The notes: generated from the sequence alone by a model not told the origin. Numbered from the stretch's first letter, positions 51,506-60,829 are shown. The stretch is DNA of 64,000 bases from Bog-473 sp963809715 (GCA_963809715.1 CAWEKO010000004.1:186001-250000); one strand, 5' to 3'. Translations and numbers: made by a program.

Positions 51506-53590
51506 TCAGCCGGCGGGCTGGGGTTCGGGTTCGGGTTCGCTCTGGAGGGGCGGGGCCGGCGGGGCTGATCCGCCGAGCGATTCCTCGACCAACTGGGACA
51601 GGTCGAGCACGCGCACCTCGTCCTCCTTGGCGTTGGCCCGCACCGCGTCGTCCAACATGATCATGCAGTAAGGGCAGGCGGTCGAGACGACGTCGGCACC
51701 GGTGCCGAGGGCCTCGTCCATGCGCTCCATGTTGACCCGCTTGCCGATGTTCTCCTCGAGCCACATGCGGGCGCCGCCGGCACCGCAGCAGAAGCCGCGC
51801 TCCTTGCAGCGCCGCATTTCGATCTGCTCGACCCCGGCCATGGCGCTGAGCACCGTCCGGGGCTCGTCGATGATGCGGTTGTGCCGACCGAGGAAGCAGG
51901 GGTCGTGGTACGTGACCTTGCCCGAGTAGCCCGAGCCGGGCACCAGCTTGCCCGACGTCACGAGGTGCTCGAGCAGCTGGGCGTGATGGATCACCTCGTA
52001 GTTGCCACCGAGCGAGGGGTATTCGTTCTTGATGGTGTTGAAGCAGTGCGGGCAGCTGGCGATGATCTTCTTGGCCCCGATTCCGTCGAGGGTGGCGATG
52101 TTGAGCTTGCCCTGCTCCTGGTAGAGGTACTCGTTGCCGAGGCGGCGCACCGGGTCGCCGGTGCAGGACTCCTTGGGGCCGAGGATGGCGAAGGTGACGC
52201 CGGCCCGGTGCAGCATGCGGGCGGTGGCCTGGACGCCCTTGCGGGCCCGCTCGTCGAGGGCGCCGGCGCAGCCGACCCAGTAGAGGTACTCGACGTCGTC
52301 GGGGATGGTGTCGGTCACCACCGGGATCTCGAAGTCGAGGGTCTTGGTCCACTCGGTGCGCTTGTTCTGGCCCAGACCCCAGGGGTCGCCCTGGTTCTCG
52401 ACGTTGCGCAGCATGAGGCCGCCCTCGGTGGGGAACTCGGACTCCATGAGGACCTGGTAGCGGCGCATGTCCACGATGGCGTCGATGTGCTCGATGTCGA
52501 CCGGGCACTCGTTGACGCAGGCGCCGCAGTTGGTGCAGGCCCAGAGCACGTCGGGGTCGATGACGTTGGGCACCAGGGCGATCTGCTCGCCCTCGCCGCC
52601 CATCAGCGGGGTGGCCGAGGTGAACATGTTGTCGCGCAGGTTCATGATGAGGAGCTTGGGCGAGAGCGGCTTGTCCGTGATCCAGGCCGGGCAGGCGGAC
52701 TGGCAACGGCCGCACTCGGTACAGGTGGCGAAGTCGAGCATCTGCTTCCAGGTGAAATGGCCGATCTCGCCCACGCCGAACACCGTGTCTTCGTCGACGT
52801 TCTCCATGTCCATGTCGGGCGTGGAGTACAAGGCACCGAGGGCGCGGGGGCGGCGTGAGAAGGCCACGTTGATGGGCGCCAGGAAGATGTGCAGGTGCTT
52901 CGAGTAGGCGACGAAGACGATGAAGCCCGAGATGATGGCGATGTTGAGGATGAGGAAGACGGTGACCAGCACCGAGTTCACGCCGGCACCGAGAGGGTGC
53001 AGCAGCTTGGCTACGGCGTGGGAGGCGAAGGCGCCCCAGCCGTAGGGGAACTGGGTCGGGTCGGTGTTGACCTGGGCGGCGCGGTAGAGGAGAAGGGTGA
53101 TCATGACGCCGGCGATCATCAGGAGGACGAGCCAGGCCGCACCGGTGTGGCTCCCGTAGAAGCGAGACTTGCGCTCGAGACGTTCGGGGGCGTTCTTCAG
53201 GCGGATGATGGCGAAGGTGATGAGGGCGAGGAGGACGGCGCAGGTGAAGAAGTCCTCCACGAAGCCGACCCAGTCCCAGGTCCCGATGCCCGGAATGTGG
53301 AAATAGATGTTGAAGAGGTCGCCGTAGGCCTCGATGATCGTGAGGAGCAGGATGGTGAAGCCCCACATGGTGAAGAAATGGGCCAGGCCGGGCACCGTCC
53401 ACTGCAGGAGCTTGCGCTGACCGGCCACCTCGGTGACCTCGGCCTCGGCCTTGCGGCTGAGCGGTCCCCGGGTCCGGGCGGGGTCCTTCTTCCCCGAACC
53501 GATGAGCTTCGACAGCCAGTGAAACCGCCTGGCTGCGATGCCAAAGCCGATCACCGTGACGCCGAGGCCGAGAATGATCCTGATCGGCAC
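51506..53590 (-). CDS. Membrane Fe-S oxidoreductase (EtfOx/FadF-like, HdrD-type)
   Basis: 694 residues. The N-terminal part has four to five membrane helices of the NarI-like cytochrome b type (LLQWTVPGLAHFFTMWGFTI and others to about residue 240). Then come two [4Fe-4S] motifs (CTECGRCQSACP and CTNCGACVNECP) and two cysteine-rich CCG domains (ESCTGDPVRR, SCPHCFN; FCCGAGGARMW, TACPYCMIM). This layout is that of ETF:menaquinone oxidoreductases linked to fatty-acid beta-oxidation. The C-terminus is Pro/Glu-rich. No ETF gene is adjacent. It lies 102 nt before the tRNA-Gly gene on the opposite strand. Confidence 0.9.
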   Translation of the reverse strand: MPIRIILGLGVTVIGFGIAARRFHWLSKLIGSGKKDPARTRGPLSRKAEAEVTEVAGQRKLLQWTVPGLAHFFTMWGFTILLLTIIEAYGDLFNIYFHIPGIGTWDWVGFVEDFFTCAVLLALITFAIIRLKNAPERLERKSRFYGSHTGAAWLVLLMIAGVMITLLLYRAAQVNTDPTQFPYGWGAFASHAVAKLLHPLGAGVNSVLVTVFLILNIAIISGFIVFVAYSKHLHIFLAPINVAFSRRPRALGALYSTPDMDMENVDEDTVFGVGEIGHFTWKQMLDFATCTECGRCQSACPAWITDKPLSPKLLIMNLRDNMFTSATPLMGGEGEQIALVPNVIDPDVLWACTNCGACVNECPVDIEHIDAIVDMRRYQVLMESEFPTEGGLMLRNVENQGDPWGLGQNKRTEWTKTLDFEIPVVTDTIPDDVEYLYWVGCAGALDERARKGVQATARMLHRAGVTFAILGPKESCTGDPVRRLGNEYLYQEQGKLNIATLDGIGAKKIIASCPHCFNTIKNEYPSLGGNYEVIHHAQLLEHLVTSGKLVPGSGYSGKVTYHDPCFLGRHNRIIDEPRTVLSAMAGVEQIEMRRCKERGFCCGAGGARMWLEENIGKRVNMERMDEALGTGADVVSTACPYCMIMLDDAVRANAKEDEVRVLDLSQLVEESLGGSAPPAPPLQSEPEPEPQPAG

Positions 53591-53692
53591 GAATGCTCCT
53601 CGCCTTAGGGGGTTGTCCGAACGCCGGGGCAGCGGATTGCGAGCGCCGCCTCGGGGCTATGTGCGGAGCAGAGGATAGTGTGGTCGCCACCC

Positions 53693-53763
53693 GCGGGCGT
53701 AGTTCAGAGGCAGAACATCAGCTTCCCAAGCTGAGAACGCGAGTTCGATTCTCGTCGCCCGCT
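53693..53763 (+). tRNA. tRNA-Gly (anticodon CCC)
   Basis: 71 nt folding as a cloverleaf: acceptor GCGGGCG (53693-53699) with CGCCCGC (53756-53762) and discriminator T; anticodon stem TCAGC/GCTGA around loop TTCCCAA, giving anticodon CCC; T-arm GCGAG TTCGATT CTCGT. CCA is not encoded. Its 3' half is the target of the integration described below, and the gene remains complete. Confidence 0.92.
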
Positions 53764-53767
53764 CTCT
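53721..53767 (+). repeat. attL-like site: 3' part of tRNA-Gly plus 4 nt
   Basis: The 47 bp from the anticodon loop (GCTTCCCAAGCTGAG...) to just past the tRNA end (...GCCCGCTCTCT) occur again, perfectly, at 61377-61423. A conserved 19-bp motif GTCGTGCAACAAGCGTGCA starts 69 nt after the end of the repeat here (53836-53854) and at the same offset at the other copy. This is typical of a site where an integrase recombined within a tRNA gene. Confidence 0.8.
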
Positions 53768-53835
53768 CCCATCGCCGCAGGTCAACCCCGATAACCGACG
53801 TCGTCGCTTCGCGCCGTGATCCGGCCGAAATGGGT

Positions 53836-53905
53836 GTCGTGCAACAAGCGTGCAGCAGCGTGCAGCAGCGAAGGCCGCGTCCTCAGGCAAGAAAGCTGAG
53901 AACAC
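53836..53905. repeat. Conserved att-flank motif (left copy)
   Basis: GTCGTGCAACAAGCGTGCA (53836-53854), then GTGCAGCA direct repeats and a GCGTCCTCAGGCAAGA...CTGAG element. The same order (GTGCAACA repeats, then GCG(T)(C/T)CTCAGGCA and CTGAG) follows the right copy at 61492-61555. May be integrase arm-type sites or remnants of element ends. Confidence 0.65.
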
Positions 53906-54260
53906 AGCGCAGCGTTGCGGCATGCAGCACAGAGGCGGACTGGCCACTGCGTCGTGTCGGATCCAATCGGCGCGGCAGAAAACGAGGCGACCCTGGGATC
54001 GAATGGTACACAGGACCCCCTCGGCGCGAGAGGCGTAGCTCTGGTCATCATGTCCAAAAGGCACCTTCCTGCAGTGGGACCGGCGTGGCTCCGACCCGCA
54101 CCTCCACAGGGGGAGGAGAGGAACCACAGAAGGGGAACGGCCCCGAAGACGGCAACGCGGGTGGGGCGGAGGGGGGGACGGAGAACGCCGGCGAAGGCCG
54201 GGTCGAAGCGAACGAAAGGGGGCCAGCCAGCCAGCGGAGGGCCGACGAAGAGTGGAGGGC

Positions 54261-56375
54261 TCAGGTCAAAGTGAAGGTCGTGGTCGCGATCGCATGCGAG
54301 GTCATCCCTTTTGCCTTCATCTTGTGTGAGCCGTTGGTCCCGGCGGTCGATCCGCGAATGTTTCCGCTACAGCTGAAAGTGCCGTCGGGGTTGGCGGTTG
54401 TCTTGCAGATGCTGACTGACGAGGGGCTGGCGAGTCCAGTCTCGTAGGTGACATTCACCTTTTCTCCGAAGGTAAACCCCTGCCCGCTCATCGAAACCGA
54501 TGTGCCCGGACCGCCGGATGAAGGCGAATCCGTGATGCTTGGAGGAGTGCTAATCCTCCCGATCGACTGGTGGCGACTGTTGGTGAACCACAAGGCCCCG
54601 TCTGGACCTGCCGAAATGCCCGTTGGTTTCTTGATGCCGATACCCGTGTACTTGGAGATCACACCAGAAGTCGTGATGCGCCCTATGGAGTCGTTGCCCG
54701 AGTTGGTGAACCACAGCGCGCCGTCGGGTCCTGCCGTGATCCCATCGGGCCCGGCGATGCTCGGATCCGTGTAATTGGTCACGGTACCGCCGGTCGTGAT
54801 GCGCCCGATGGAGTCGTTGCCCGAGTTGGTGAACCACAGCGCGCCGTCGGGTCCTGCCGTGATCCCATCGGGCCCGGCGATGCTCGGATCCGTGTAATTG
54901 GTCACGGTACCGCCGGTCGTGATGCGCCCGATGGAGTCGTTGCCCGAGTTGGTGAACCACAGCGCGCCGTCGGGGCCTGCCGTGATCCCTATCGGGCCCA
55001 TCGATGCTCGGATCCGTGTGAAGTGGGTCGACGACTCCATTCGGTCGTGATGCGTCCGATGGAGCTGGTGGCTTCAGTTGGTAAACCAGAGCGCGCCGTC
55101 GGGGCCTGCCGTGATCCCATCGGGCCCGGCGATGCTCGGATCCGTGTAATTGGTCACGGTACCGCCGGTCGTGATGCGCCCGATGGAGTCGTTGCCCGAG
55201 TTGGTGAACCACAGCGCGCCGTCGGGGCCTGCCGTGATCCCTATTGGCCCATCAATGCTCGGATCGTTGAAGTGGGTCGAGACTCCATTCGTTGTGATTC
55301 GTCCGATCGAGCTGGTGGCTTCGTTGGTAAACCAGAGCGCGTCGTCGGAACCTGTGGTTATCTGCTCGGGAACGTCGATGCTCGAATCGGAATAGAGGGA
55401 TACCGAGCCGCTGGTCGTGATACGTCCGATACCGCCATTGCCGTCCGTGAACCAAAGCGCTCCGTCGGGACCGCTCGTGACCCCGAATGGCTCGACGATG
55501 CCGGTCGCTTTGTAGACGGTCACCTCTCCGTCGGTTGTGATCCGACCGATCGAGTTGCCTCCTGCGTTGGTGAACCAAAGCGCTCCATCGGGACCGGTGG
55601 TGATGAAGAACGGACCCTTGATACCGGTTGCCGTGTAGTTGTTGGTTACCACTCCGCTGGTTGTAATCCGACCGATCGAGTTACCTTCGATATTGGTGAA
55701 CCAAAGGGCCCCGTCGGGTCCCGTGGCGATACTCGATAGCTGGGAGCCGCTGATTCGGTAGGTAGTCACAGTGCCACTCGCCGTGATGCGACCGACGGAG
55801 CCGTTCCCGGTGAACCAGAGCGCTCCATCAGGACCAACCGTGATGATGGAAGGGCTGTCCGGAACAGGGTAAATGGTCACAGCCCCGCCGGTCGTGATGC
55901 GACCGATGGAGTAACCCTCGTTGGTGAACCAGAGCGCACCATCCGGACCAGCCACAATATCGACGGGTCGGTAGATCCCAGTCGCCGTAAAGTTCGTCAC
56001 GGTACCGCCGGTAGTGATTCTCCCGATCGAGTTGCTGCCGAAATTTGTAAACCAGAGCGCCCCGTCTGAGCCAGTGGCTACCGATGTGGGGTCGTCAATG
56101 CTTGGATCACTAAAGACGGTAATGGCTCCTGCCGTTGTGATTTTCCCTATCGCGTTTGCGCCCGAATCGGCAAACCACAAGGCGCCATCGGGACCTGCCG
56201 TGAGGTAGTAGGGGACAATGACGTTGTTCGGGCTCGTGTAATTGGTGACAACCCCCCCGTGACTTCCTGAGGCACTCGTGGCGGCCGCCGAAGGCAGCAC
56301 ATGACTGCCCAGAAGCAACGGAGCACCCAAGAGCAACAGCGGGACGAATCGGGCCAAGAACCTCGTACCTCGCAT
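54261..56375 (-). pseudogene. Secreted virginiamycin-B-lyase-like beta-propeller, frameshifted
   Basis: From the ATG at 56375: signal peptide (FVPLLLLGAPLLLGSHVLPSAA), then about 15 blades of roughly 41 residues with ITAGPDGALWFTNSGNDSIGRI-type cores, as in streptogramin B lyase (Vgb), and a C-terminal Ig-like domain (SVSMSGQGFTFGEKVNVTY...). The first 433 residues are intact. Between about 55010 and 55085 extra single bases (for example AACTGAAGCC where the duplicate block has AACGAAGCC) shift the frame; the second half reads from 55040 to 54261. Vgb-type catalysis needs a specific His that I could not verify, so streptogramin cleavage should not be assumed; many such propellers are structural. 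Signal peptide implies export. Confidence 0.8.
54680..55330. repeat. 123-bp tandem repeats within the propeller gene
   Basis: Units encoding SGNDSIGRITTGGTVTNYTDPSIAGPDG-type 41-residue blades are nearly identical in DNA sequence. A larger block of two blades (about 246 bp, starting with the EATSSIGRITTNGV blade) is also duplicated. The degraded copy at 55010-55085 is the one with extra bases. Confidence 0.8.
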
Positions 56376-56499
56376 CAGCCACCCCCTTCGAGTGGGCCGA
56401 TCGGAACCGACCTCACCCTACAACGGGTCGATCCGTGGGCCACTTTGGTCCCGCTTTGGTCCCCCTCCCGAGAGTTCCCGCGTTCGGAAGCCACCACAT

Positions 56500-56841
56500 T
56501 TACGCAGCGACGATTACGTTGCCTGGCGGCTTTGCTCTCATCTTGGCCACGATCTTTTTCGCCTGGGAGTGAGAGAGCGCGGCGGAGGGCGTCGTGTCCC
56601 CCTGGTCGATGAGCAGTTCAGCGACCGACCGGCCCTGGCGAATGACGAGCGCGACCAAGAAGTCGTTGCTGGTTCCCTTCCCGCCCGGGAGGGTCACCGG
56701 CACTTGGACCTCGACCAGTCCCGACTGGTCCCCGTACTTGGGCTCGTGCGAGACGGAGGCGATCGGAGTCCCAAAGGTGGAGCCGGAGGGCCACGATTCC
56801 TTGTCCGTACTCACGATCCCTCGCCCTCCTATCCGGACCAA
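56500..56841 (-). pseudogene. Fragment of an unidentified protein (C-terminal part)
   Basis: 113 codons without a good start (TTG at 56841, no RBS, no signal). The sequence SGLVEVQVPVTLPGGKGTSNDFLVALVIRQGRSVAELLIDQGDTT reads like the end of a secreted or membrane-bound sensor domain. The N-terminal part appears to have been lost, perhaps at the tRNA-fragment junction nearby (57042-57087). Not recognised further. The 362 nt between 56842 and 57203 hold only the degenerate tRNA copy and its flank. Confidence 0.4.
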
Positions 56842-57041
56842 CAGGTTGACAACGTGACGTCAATGGGCTCCTTCTCACCATCGAACAGTTCCCCCGCTCC
56901 TGGTGACCATGGCCGCGCATGCCGACGTCGCTCTCAAGACTCCGACTCGGCCCCGCTGGCGGCATCCGCTGGCACGGGGACCTAGAAGTACGCCCTCGCT
57001 GGGGGTACGACCTTGCCGGCGGGACTCAGGCTCTCGAGGGG

Positions 57042-57087
57042 GCTTCCCAAACTGAGAACGCGGGTTCGATCTTCGTCGCCCGCTCTC
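57042..57087 (+). repeat. Diverged third copy of the tRNA-Gly 3' part
   Basis: 46 nt with four differences from the copies at 53721 and 61377 (GCTTCCCAAACTGAGAACGCG, then GTTCGATC-TTCGTCGCCCGC). It also has CACAGGTCAGG shortly after, like the other sites, and GTGCCACA repeats at 57150-57185 in place of GTGCAACA. It is not a complete tRNA gene. Its position inside the island indicates an older or second integration event. Confidence 0.75.
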
Positions 57088-57203
57088 ATTCGACCCCACA
57101 GGTCAGGACTCCATTCGGTGACAGCCACGTCAGCCCCCGAATCGTCCTAGATGACGTTCGTGCCACAGACGTGCCACAGCGTGCCATTGGAAGGTGCGCG
57201 CTC

Positions 57204-57830
57204 TCAGCTACCCAGGCTGAGAGCGGGGGTCGGCATGAAGAGAAATCGTCGATTGTGTCGAGACGGGTCGTAGGGCTCACACCTCTTTAGCGGGCCGAGG
57301 CGGAGACGGCAGTCTGTTGGCCCTGACAACCTTTTCGACCCCTCGGGCGTGAACAGTGGTAGATGACGTTCCACGGCCTGGTCGAAATCGACCTTGTGAG
57401 GTCCTACGGGGGTTCGGATGGCGGCAATGAGAGTGCGGGGGGCCCAGCCATCTGCAACCTCTTGGGAGGGAATAGGTCCGCGTTCAACTGCCCTAGGCAA
57501 TGTGGCGGTCCACTCCACCAATGGCGACGAACGATCGGAGCTTCTGACCCAAAGTGCAAGAGCGCTGTGTAACGCTCGAGGAGGATCGTTGAGGAATCGT
57601 CGAAGCATGAGCATTCCGTCAGTTGTGGTGCAACCCAGGGCCTCTTCAAGAGCGGACTTCTGGTCATGAGTCGCCGCACTGGCGCACATGGCAAGCAGCA
57701 GCCAGATTCCCAATGGTGAAGTGATCGAACTGGCGTTGTGCTGTGCAAGAACCGCTGGGCACACTCGGCGGCAGTAGACGTCAACCAACCCGACAAGAGA
57801 CTGCTCGGCTCCCGTGGACTCAGTCGTCAT
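57204..57830 (-). pseudogene. Truncated serpin-like protein
   Basis: Serpins are suicide protease inhibitors of about 370-400 residues. This 208-codon frame from the ATG at 57830 has the N-terminal serpin feature SPLGIWLLLAMCASAATHDQ followed by SALEEALGCTT, then a region consistent with helices C-D and an ALALWVRSS strand. The C-terminal half, including the reactive-centre loop, is missing; the last 40 residues (KRCEPYDPSRHNRRFLF...) look out of frame or foreign and end near the tRNA-fragment site at 57042-57240. Family assignment is from pattern only. Confidence 0.5.
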
Positions 57831-58037
57831 ACGAGCAGTCTGGGAGGCGAGCCTAGAGGGCCAAATTGCGAACCGAGATGAGAGATCCCGTCTCCAGCGC
57901 TAGAGGTGGGTGCACCTCCGACCGGATGCCTCAGCGAGGGGTGCGGACCGGACTTACCGAGCCTTTACCACCACTTCTTACGATTTCGTTGGTCGGTGGC
58001 GCACTCGGCACAGCGACGCAAAGGGGAGGAACAAAAC

Positions 58038-58688
58038 ATGTCCGGTATCAAGCCTAAGCAAGTCACATTCATGAACAACGGGCGGGAGACGGGAAAGTAC
58101 AGGGGATGGGCGGGTCGAATTGCGCTGGCGGGATCGGCACTTGGCCTTGCGGTCTGTGGCGTCTCCACTTCAGCTTCGGCCGCGACAAGTCCCAATCTGA
58201 TCAAGAACGGGGGATTTCGTTCACCAGCAGTCCACTGTTCGCCGGGTTTTTGCGAGTACAACGCTAAAAGTACCGCTCTACCGCATTGGGCAATCGGAGG
58301 CAACAGCGTCGATCTCGTGTCCAGCTCCGTTTGGGAGCCCGCGCCTGGGAGGACACAGTCCGTTGATCTCTCTGGAAGTGGCTCTGGGACACTCACGCAA
58401 TCGGTCAACACGACTGCAGGATCCACCTACCGCTTGAAGTGGCAAATGGCTGGAAATCCGGTATGTGGACAGGCGATCAAAACGATGGACATCTATTGGA
58501 ACGAGACCCTCGTCGGTTCAGTGACGTTTGACACGAGCGGCCATTCCAAAAAGGCAATGGGGTGGACATCAGAACAGTTGAACCTTGCGGCCACGGGCTC
58601 CACATCTTCGGTCGAGTTCGCGGATGTGACGCCGGACGATAGTGCTTGCGGAGCCGTTTTGGACTCTGTTTTCCTCAAGGCGACTTGA
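58038..58688 (+). CDS. Secreted choice-of-anchor C / DUF642-like protein
   Basis: 216 residues; ATG at 58038 with GGGGAGGA 8 nt upstream. A signal peptide (GRIALAGSALGLAVCGVSTSASAA) is followed by a beta-sandwich of the DUF642/choice-of-anchor C type: NLIKNGGFRSPAV, LPHWAIGGNSVDLV, RTQSVDLSGSGSGTLTQSV, YRLKWQMAGNP and VTFDTSGHSKKAMGWTS. No anchor is seen at the C-terminus. Such domains bind carbohydrate in some organisms; the role here is unknown. The upstream 207 nt contain no gene. Confidence 0.82.
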   Translation: MSGIKPKQVTFMNNGRETGKYRGWAGRIALAGSALGLAVCGVSTSASAATSPNLIKNGGFRSPAVHCSPGFCEYNAKSTALPHWAIGGNSVDLVSSSVWEPAPGRTQSVDLSGSGSGTLTQSVNTTAGSTYRLKWQMAGNPVCGQAIKTMDIYWNETLVGSVTFDTSGHSKKAMGWTSEQLNLAATGSTSSVEFADVTPDDSACGAVLDSVFLKAT

Positions 58689-58896
58689 AGATGCCGGTAC
58701 GACCACGGCAAATGCTCGCCGGGGCTGCCTGTCTCAGCACGAACCTGGGTTTCGGAAGTGGCGTAGGGGGTGGCAGCCCCCTCCGTCCTATCTCGTGACA
58801 GAACGGTCGTCAGTGTGTACCGTCCCTCGGACGAGCGAATCATGAGTTCTTCGGAGAAGGTCACAGACAGCGCCGGATGGACGCTGCTTACCCTCG

Positions 58897-59097
58897 TTGG
58901 CGGGAGGGGCGGATGTATCGGTCTCGGGCGTCGCCGATCAGCACGTTGCGCTGAAGTCGTCCTACCCATTGAACACCGACTCTTGGCGCACCGTTAGCGT
59001 CGTGACCAAGCCCCTTGGAACGGGGCAGAGCATGACAATGAAGCCCTACGTCACATGCGGTGTGCCCTCGACAACGAGCACGACCGCGCCGAAGTAG
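58897..59097 (+). pseudogene. Fragment resembling the C-terminus of a secreted protein
   Basis: 66 codons from a TTG without RBS. The part ALKSSYPLNTDSWRTVSVV then GQSMTMKPYVTCGVP resembles the last beta-strands, ending in a single Cys, of secreted actinobacterial proteins that carry an SSYP...W...Y-x-x-C motif. No start region or signal is present. The 58689-59243 interval otherwise holds nothing I can support. Confidence 0.3.
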
Positions 59098-59243
59098 TGA
59101 GCAGTCGAACCCGAATACCATCGCGATCGCGCAGGCCACACTTGTCCCGAGGCGCTCGGCCGGCCAAATAGACGCGTGAGTGAGGGGGCTAAACGTCCCA
59201 GTACGCCGGGACAATGCGTAGATCGGAGCGAGAACCCCCGGCC

Positions 59244-60062
59244 TCAAGATGCGATTGGCATCTGCAATTCGGTGACACTGCGCTCTGGGTTTGCGTCATC
59301 CCACTCGTGGTACAGCTCGCGGCTTCGCCCTGTGAGCTGATAGCCACTGTCCTCGATCCATGCGACGAGTGCCTCATAGACGTCCGTTATGTGGTCCAAC
59401 GGTCCGCGATGGAAATACGAGGCGACAGTGATGCTAGGCAGGTCGACGACTTCAAATCCGTCGACTTCGGGGACGGTTTGATCCCCGATGTCAAAACCCG
59501 CATGGAGGACGACGGTTCCGTCGTCAGAAGGATCCTCGTACCAAGAAATCATCATCCCCGGATGGGCGTTTGAGCTGCCTAGATGAACCAGCAGCTCCGG
59601 GACGAGCCGACCGAAGATCGGGCCCAAGTTCTCGTGGCCGAACCCAGAGGCCACGGCAGAGGCCGCGACGACTCGGACTGGATCGGTCGGCTTGATTGCG
59701 ACGTCGAGGCTGGACATTGCGATACTCCCTTCAAGCGCTCGGAGATGTGCATCCACACGGCGCAAGCGCACTTGCTCTTCTTCCACGTCTTGTTCGATCT
59801 GAGCCTGGCGAAGCTGGAGCATTCCTCGGAGTTGCGCCACGGTGGGTTCGGCGTCGAGTACTTGCCGGACCTGATCCAGCGTGAAGCCGAGGTCTCGAAG
59901 GGCGATCAGGCGGTGGAGGCGACCGAACTGCGCCACCTCGTAGCACCGATAGCCCGTCCGCGGATCGACGAAGTTGGGCTTGAGCAGGCCGATCTCGTCG
60001 TAATGGCGAAGCATCCGAGGCGAGACCTGCCCGATTCGTGCGAACTCCCCGATGTTCAACAT
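59244..60062 (-). CDS. MerR-family regulator with GyrI-like effector domain
   Basis: 272 residues. The MerR DNA-binding domain reads LNIGEFARIGQVSPRMLRHYDEIGLLKP then YRCYEVAQFGRLHRLIALRDLGFTLDQV, followed by a coiled linker (RQAQIEQDVEEEQVRLRRVDAHL) and a GyrI-like/BmrR-type ligand-binding domain (VRVVAASAVASG...DDANPERSVTELQMPI). Such proteins sense hydrophobic or cationic compounds and activate exporters. No transporter is adjacent, so the regulon is unknown. The promoter is only about 10 nt before the ATG, implying a leaderless message. Confidence 0.93.
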   Translation of the reverse strand: MLNIGEFARIGQVSPRMLRHYDEIGLLKPNFVDPRTGYRCYEVAQFGRLHRLIALRDLGFTLDQVRQVLDAEPTVAQLRGMLQLRQAQIEQDVEEEQVRLRRVDAHLRALEGSIAMSSLDVAIKPTDPVRVVAASAVASGFGHENLGPIFGRLVPELLVHLGSSNAHPGMMISWYEDPSDDGTVVLHAGFDIGDQTVPEVDGFEVVDLPSITVASYFHRGPLDHITDVYEALVAWIEDSGYQLTGRSRELYHEWDDANPERSVTELQMPIAS

Positions 60063-60072
60063 GACGATCCAA

Positions 60073-60103
60073 TTCCTAAACCCTTACACCGTGTCAAGGT
60101 CAA
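60073..60103 (-). promoter_or_regulatory. MerR-type promoter with 19-bp spacer and internal inverted repeat
   Basis: On the minus strand TTGACC (60103-60098) and TAGGAA (60078-60073) are 19 nt apart. CCTTGACAC-G-GTGTAAGGG, a near-perfect dyad (7 of 9 pairs), fills the -35/spacer region (60099-60081). A long spacer with a dyad is characteristic of MerR-activated promoters. The -10 lies 10 nt before the regulator's ATG (60062). Confidence 0.55.
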
Positions 60104-60226
60104 GCACCGACGCACGTCGCCACCACCAGAATGACCTGCCTCGTTGGGATCGAACGACCTCCGTCTCTACGAACTCGGGGACGCCTCAGTGCCGTTCCGC
60201 TACGACGTCCAGGCCATGGTCTTTGC

Positions 60227-60547
60227 ATGGTCAAGTGCTCGTTCTGCTTCACGACCCAGGATCATGTCCGACTGATTGCGGCGCCGATGGGAACGAACAT
60301 CTTCATCTGCCAGGACTGTGTTGTCTTCTGCACCGAGGCGCTCAAGGACGAACCCGATGATCCGAGATCCACGGGCAACCGGGGTAATCGATCGGCTCCG
60401 CTGAGGCGCCATCTTGCGCCGAGGCGCTCTGCGGTAGGTCGGAGATTACGCTTGGGGACGGAGGTCTTGACTGACCGGGAGACACTGAGAGGAGCATCGG
60501 ATGGCAAGGGTATTGATGGTGGTACAGCATCCCGTGAAAGATTTTGA
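60227..60547 (+). CDS. Small protein with ClpX-type C4 zinc finger
   Basis: The first 45 residues from the ATG at 60227 match the ClpX N-terminal zinc-binding domain: KCSFCFTTQDHVRLIAAP and IFICQDCVVFCTEALKDE, with the C-x2-C ... C-x2-C ligands and the RLIA motif. No AAA domain follows; the remaining 60 residues are Arg-rich and without family resemblance, and may be read-through or a frameshifted tail. It overlaps the ABM-like gene's start by 47 nt. The domain could bind partner proteins as an adaptor; function unknown. Confidence 0.65.
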   Translation: MVKCSFCFTTQDHVRLIAAPMGTNIFICQDCVVFCTEALKDEPDDPRSTGNRGNRSAPLRRHLAPRRSAVGRRLRLGTEVLTDRETLRGASDGKGIDGGTASRERF

Positions 60548-60779
60548 CGCTTGGCGGATCGAATATGACAAGGCGCAGCCGATACGCGATCGACACGGGG
60601 TCAAGGACGCCACGGTGTTTCAGAATGCCGATGATCCGAATGAGGTAACGGGGTTGCATTGGTTCCCTTCGGTCGATGAAGCACATGCCTTCGCCGATGA
60701 TCCCGACCTGAAAGACGCCATGGCTAGGGCGGGCGTGAGCGGATCACCCCGAATCGAAATCAGCGTCGAGGTGCAATAG
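60501..60779 (+). CDS. Small ABM-fold (antibiotic biosynthesis monooxygenase-like) protein
   Basis: 92 residues; ATG at 60501 preceded by GAGAGGAGC at good spacing. ARVLMVVQHPVKDFDAWRIEYD, then GVKDATVFQNADDPNEVTGLHWF and SVDEAHAFADDPDLKDAMARAGV match the dimeric alpha/beta-barrel family. Members act as monooxygenases or simply bind small ligands. No catalytic partner is nearby. It overlaps the zinc-finger gene, so they may be co-expressed. Confidence 0.82.
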   Translation: MARVLMVVQHPVKDFDAWRIEYDKAQPIRDRHGVKDATVFQNADDPNEVTGLHWFPSVDEAHAFADDPDLKDAMARAGVSGSPRIEISVEVQ

Positions 60780-60829
60780 CCGGCGACGAAATTTGTTCCC
60801 GAAGCTCCCCTTTACTTGATCAGTGCGAC

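Noticed and set aside
53657..54127. Minus-strand frame over the tRNA-Gly gene reading ATRIELAFSAWEADVLPLN
   Set aside because: It is a translation of the tRNA complement, a known mis-annotation pattern; the tRNA explains the sequence.
54261..56375. Streptogramin resistance gene
   Set aside because: Blade similarity alone is not enough; the catalytic residues were not identified, the protein is much longer than Vgb and carries a signal peptide.
57042..57087. Additional tRNA genes at 57042 and 61377
   Set aside because: Only the 3' part is present; no acceptor 5' strand or D-arm can be formed upstream.
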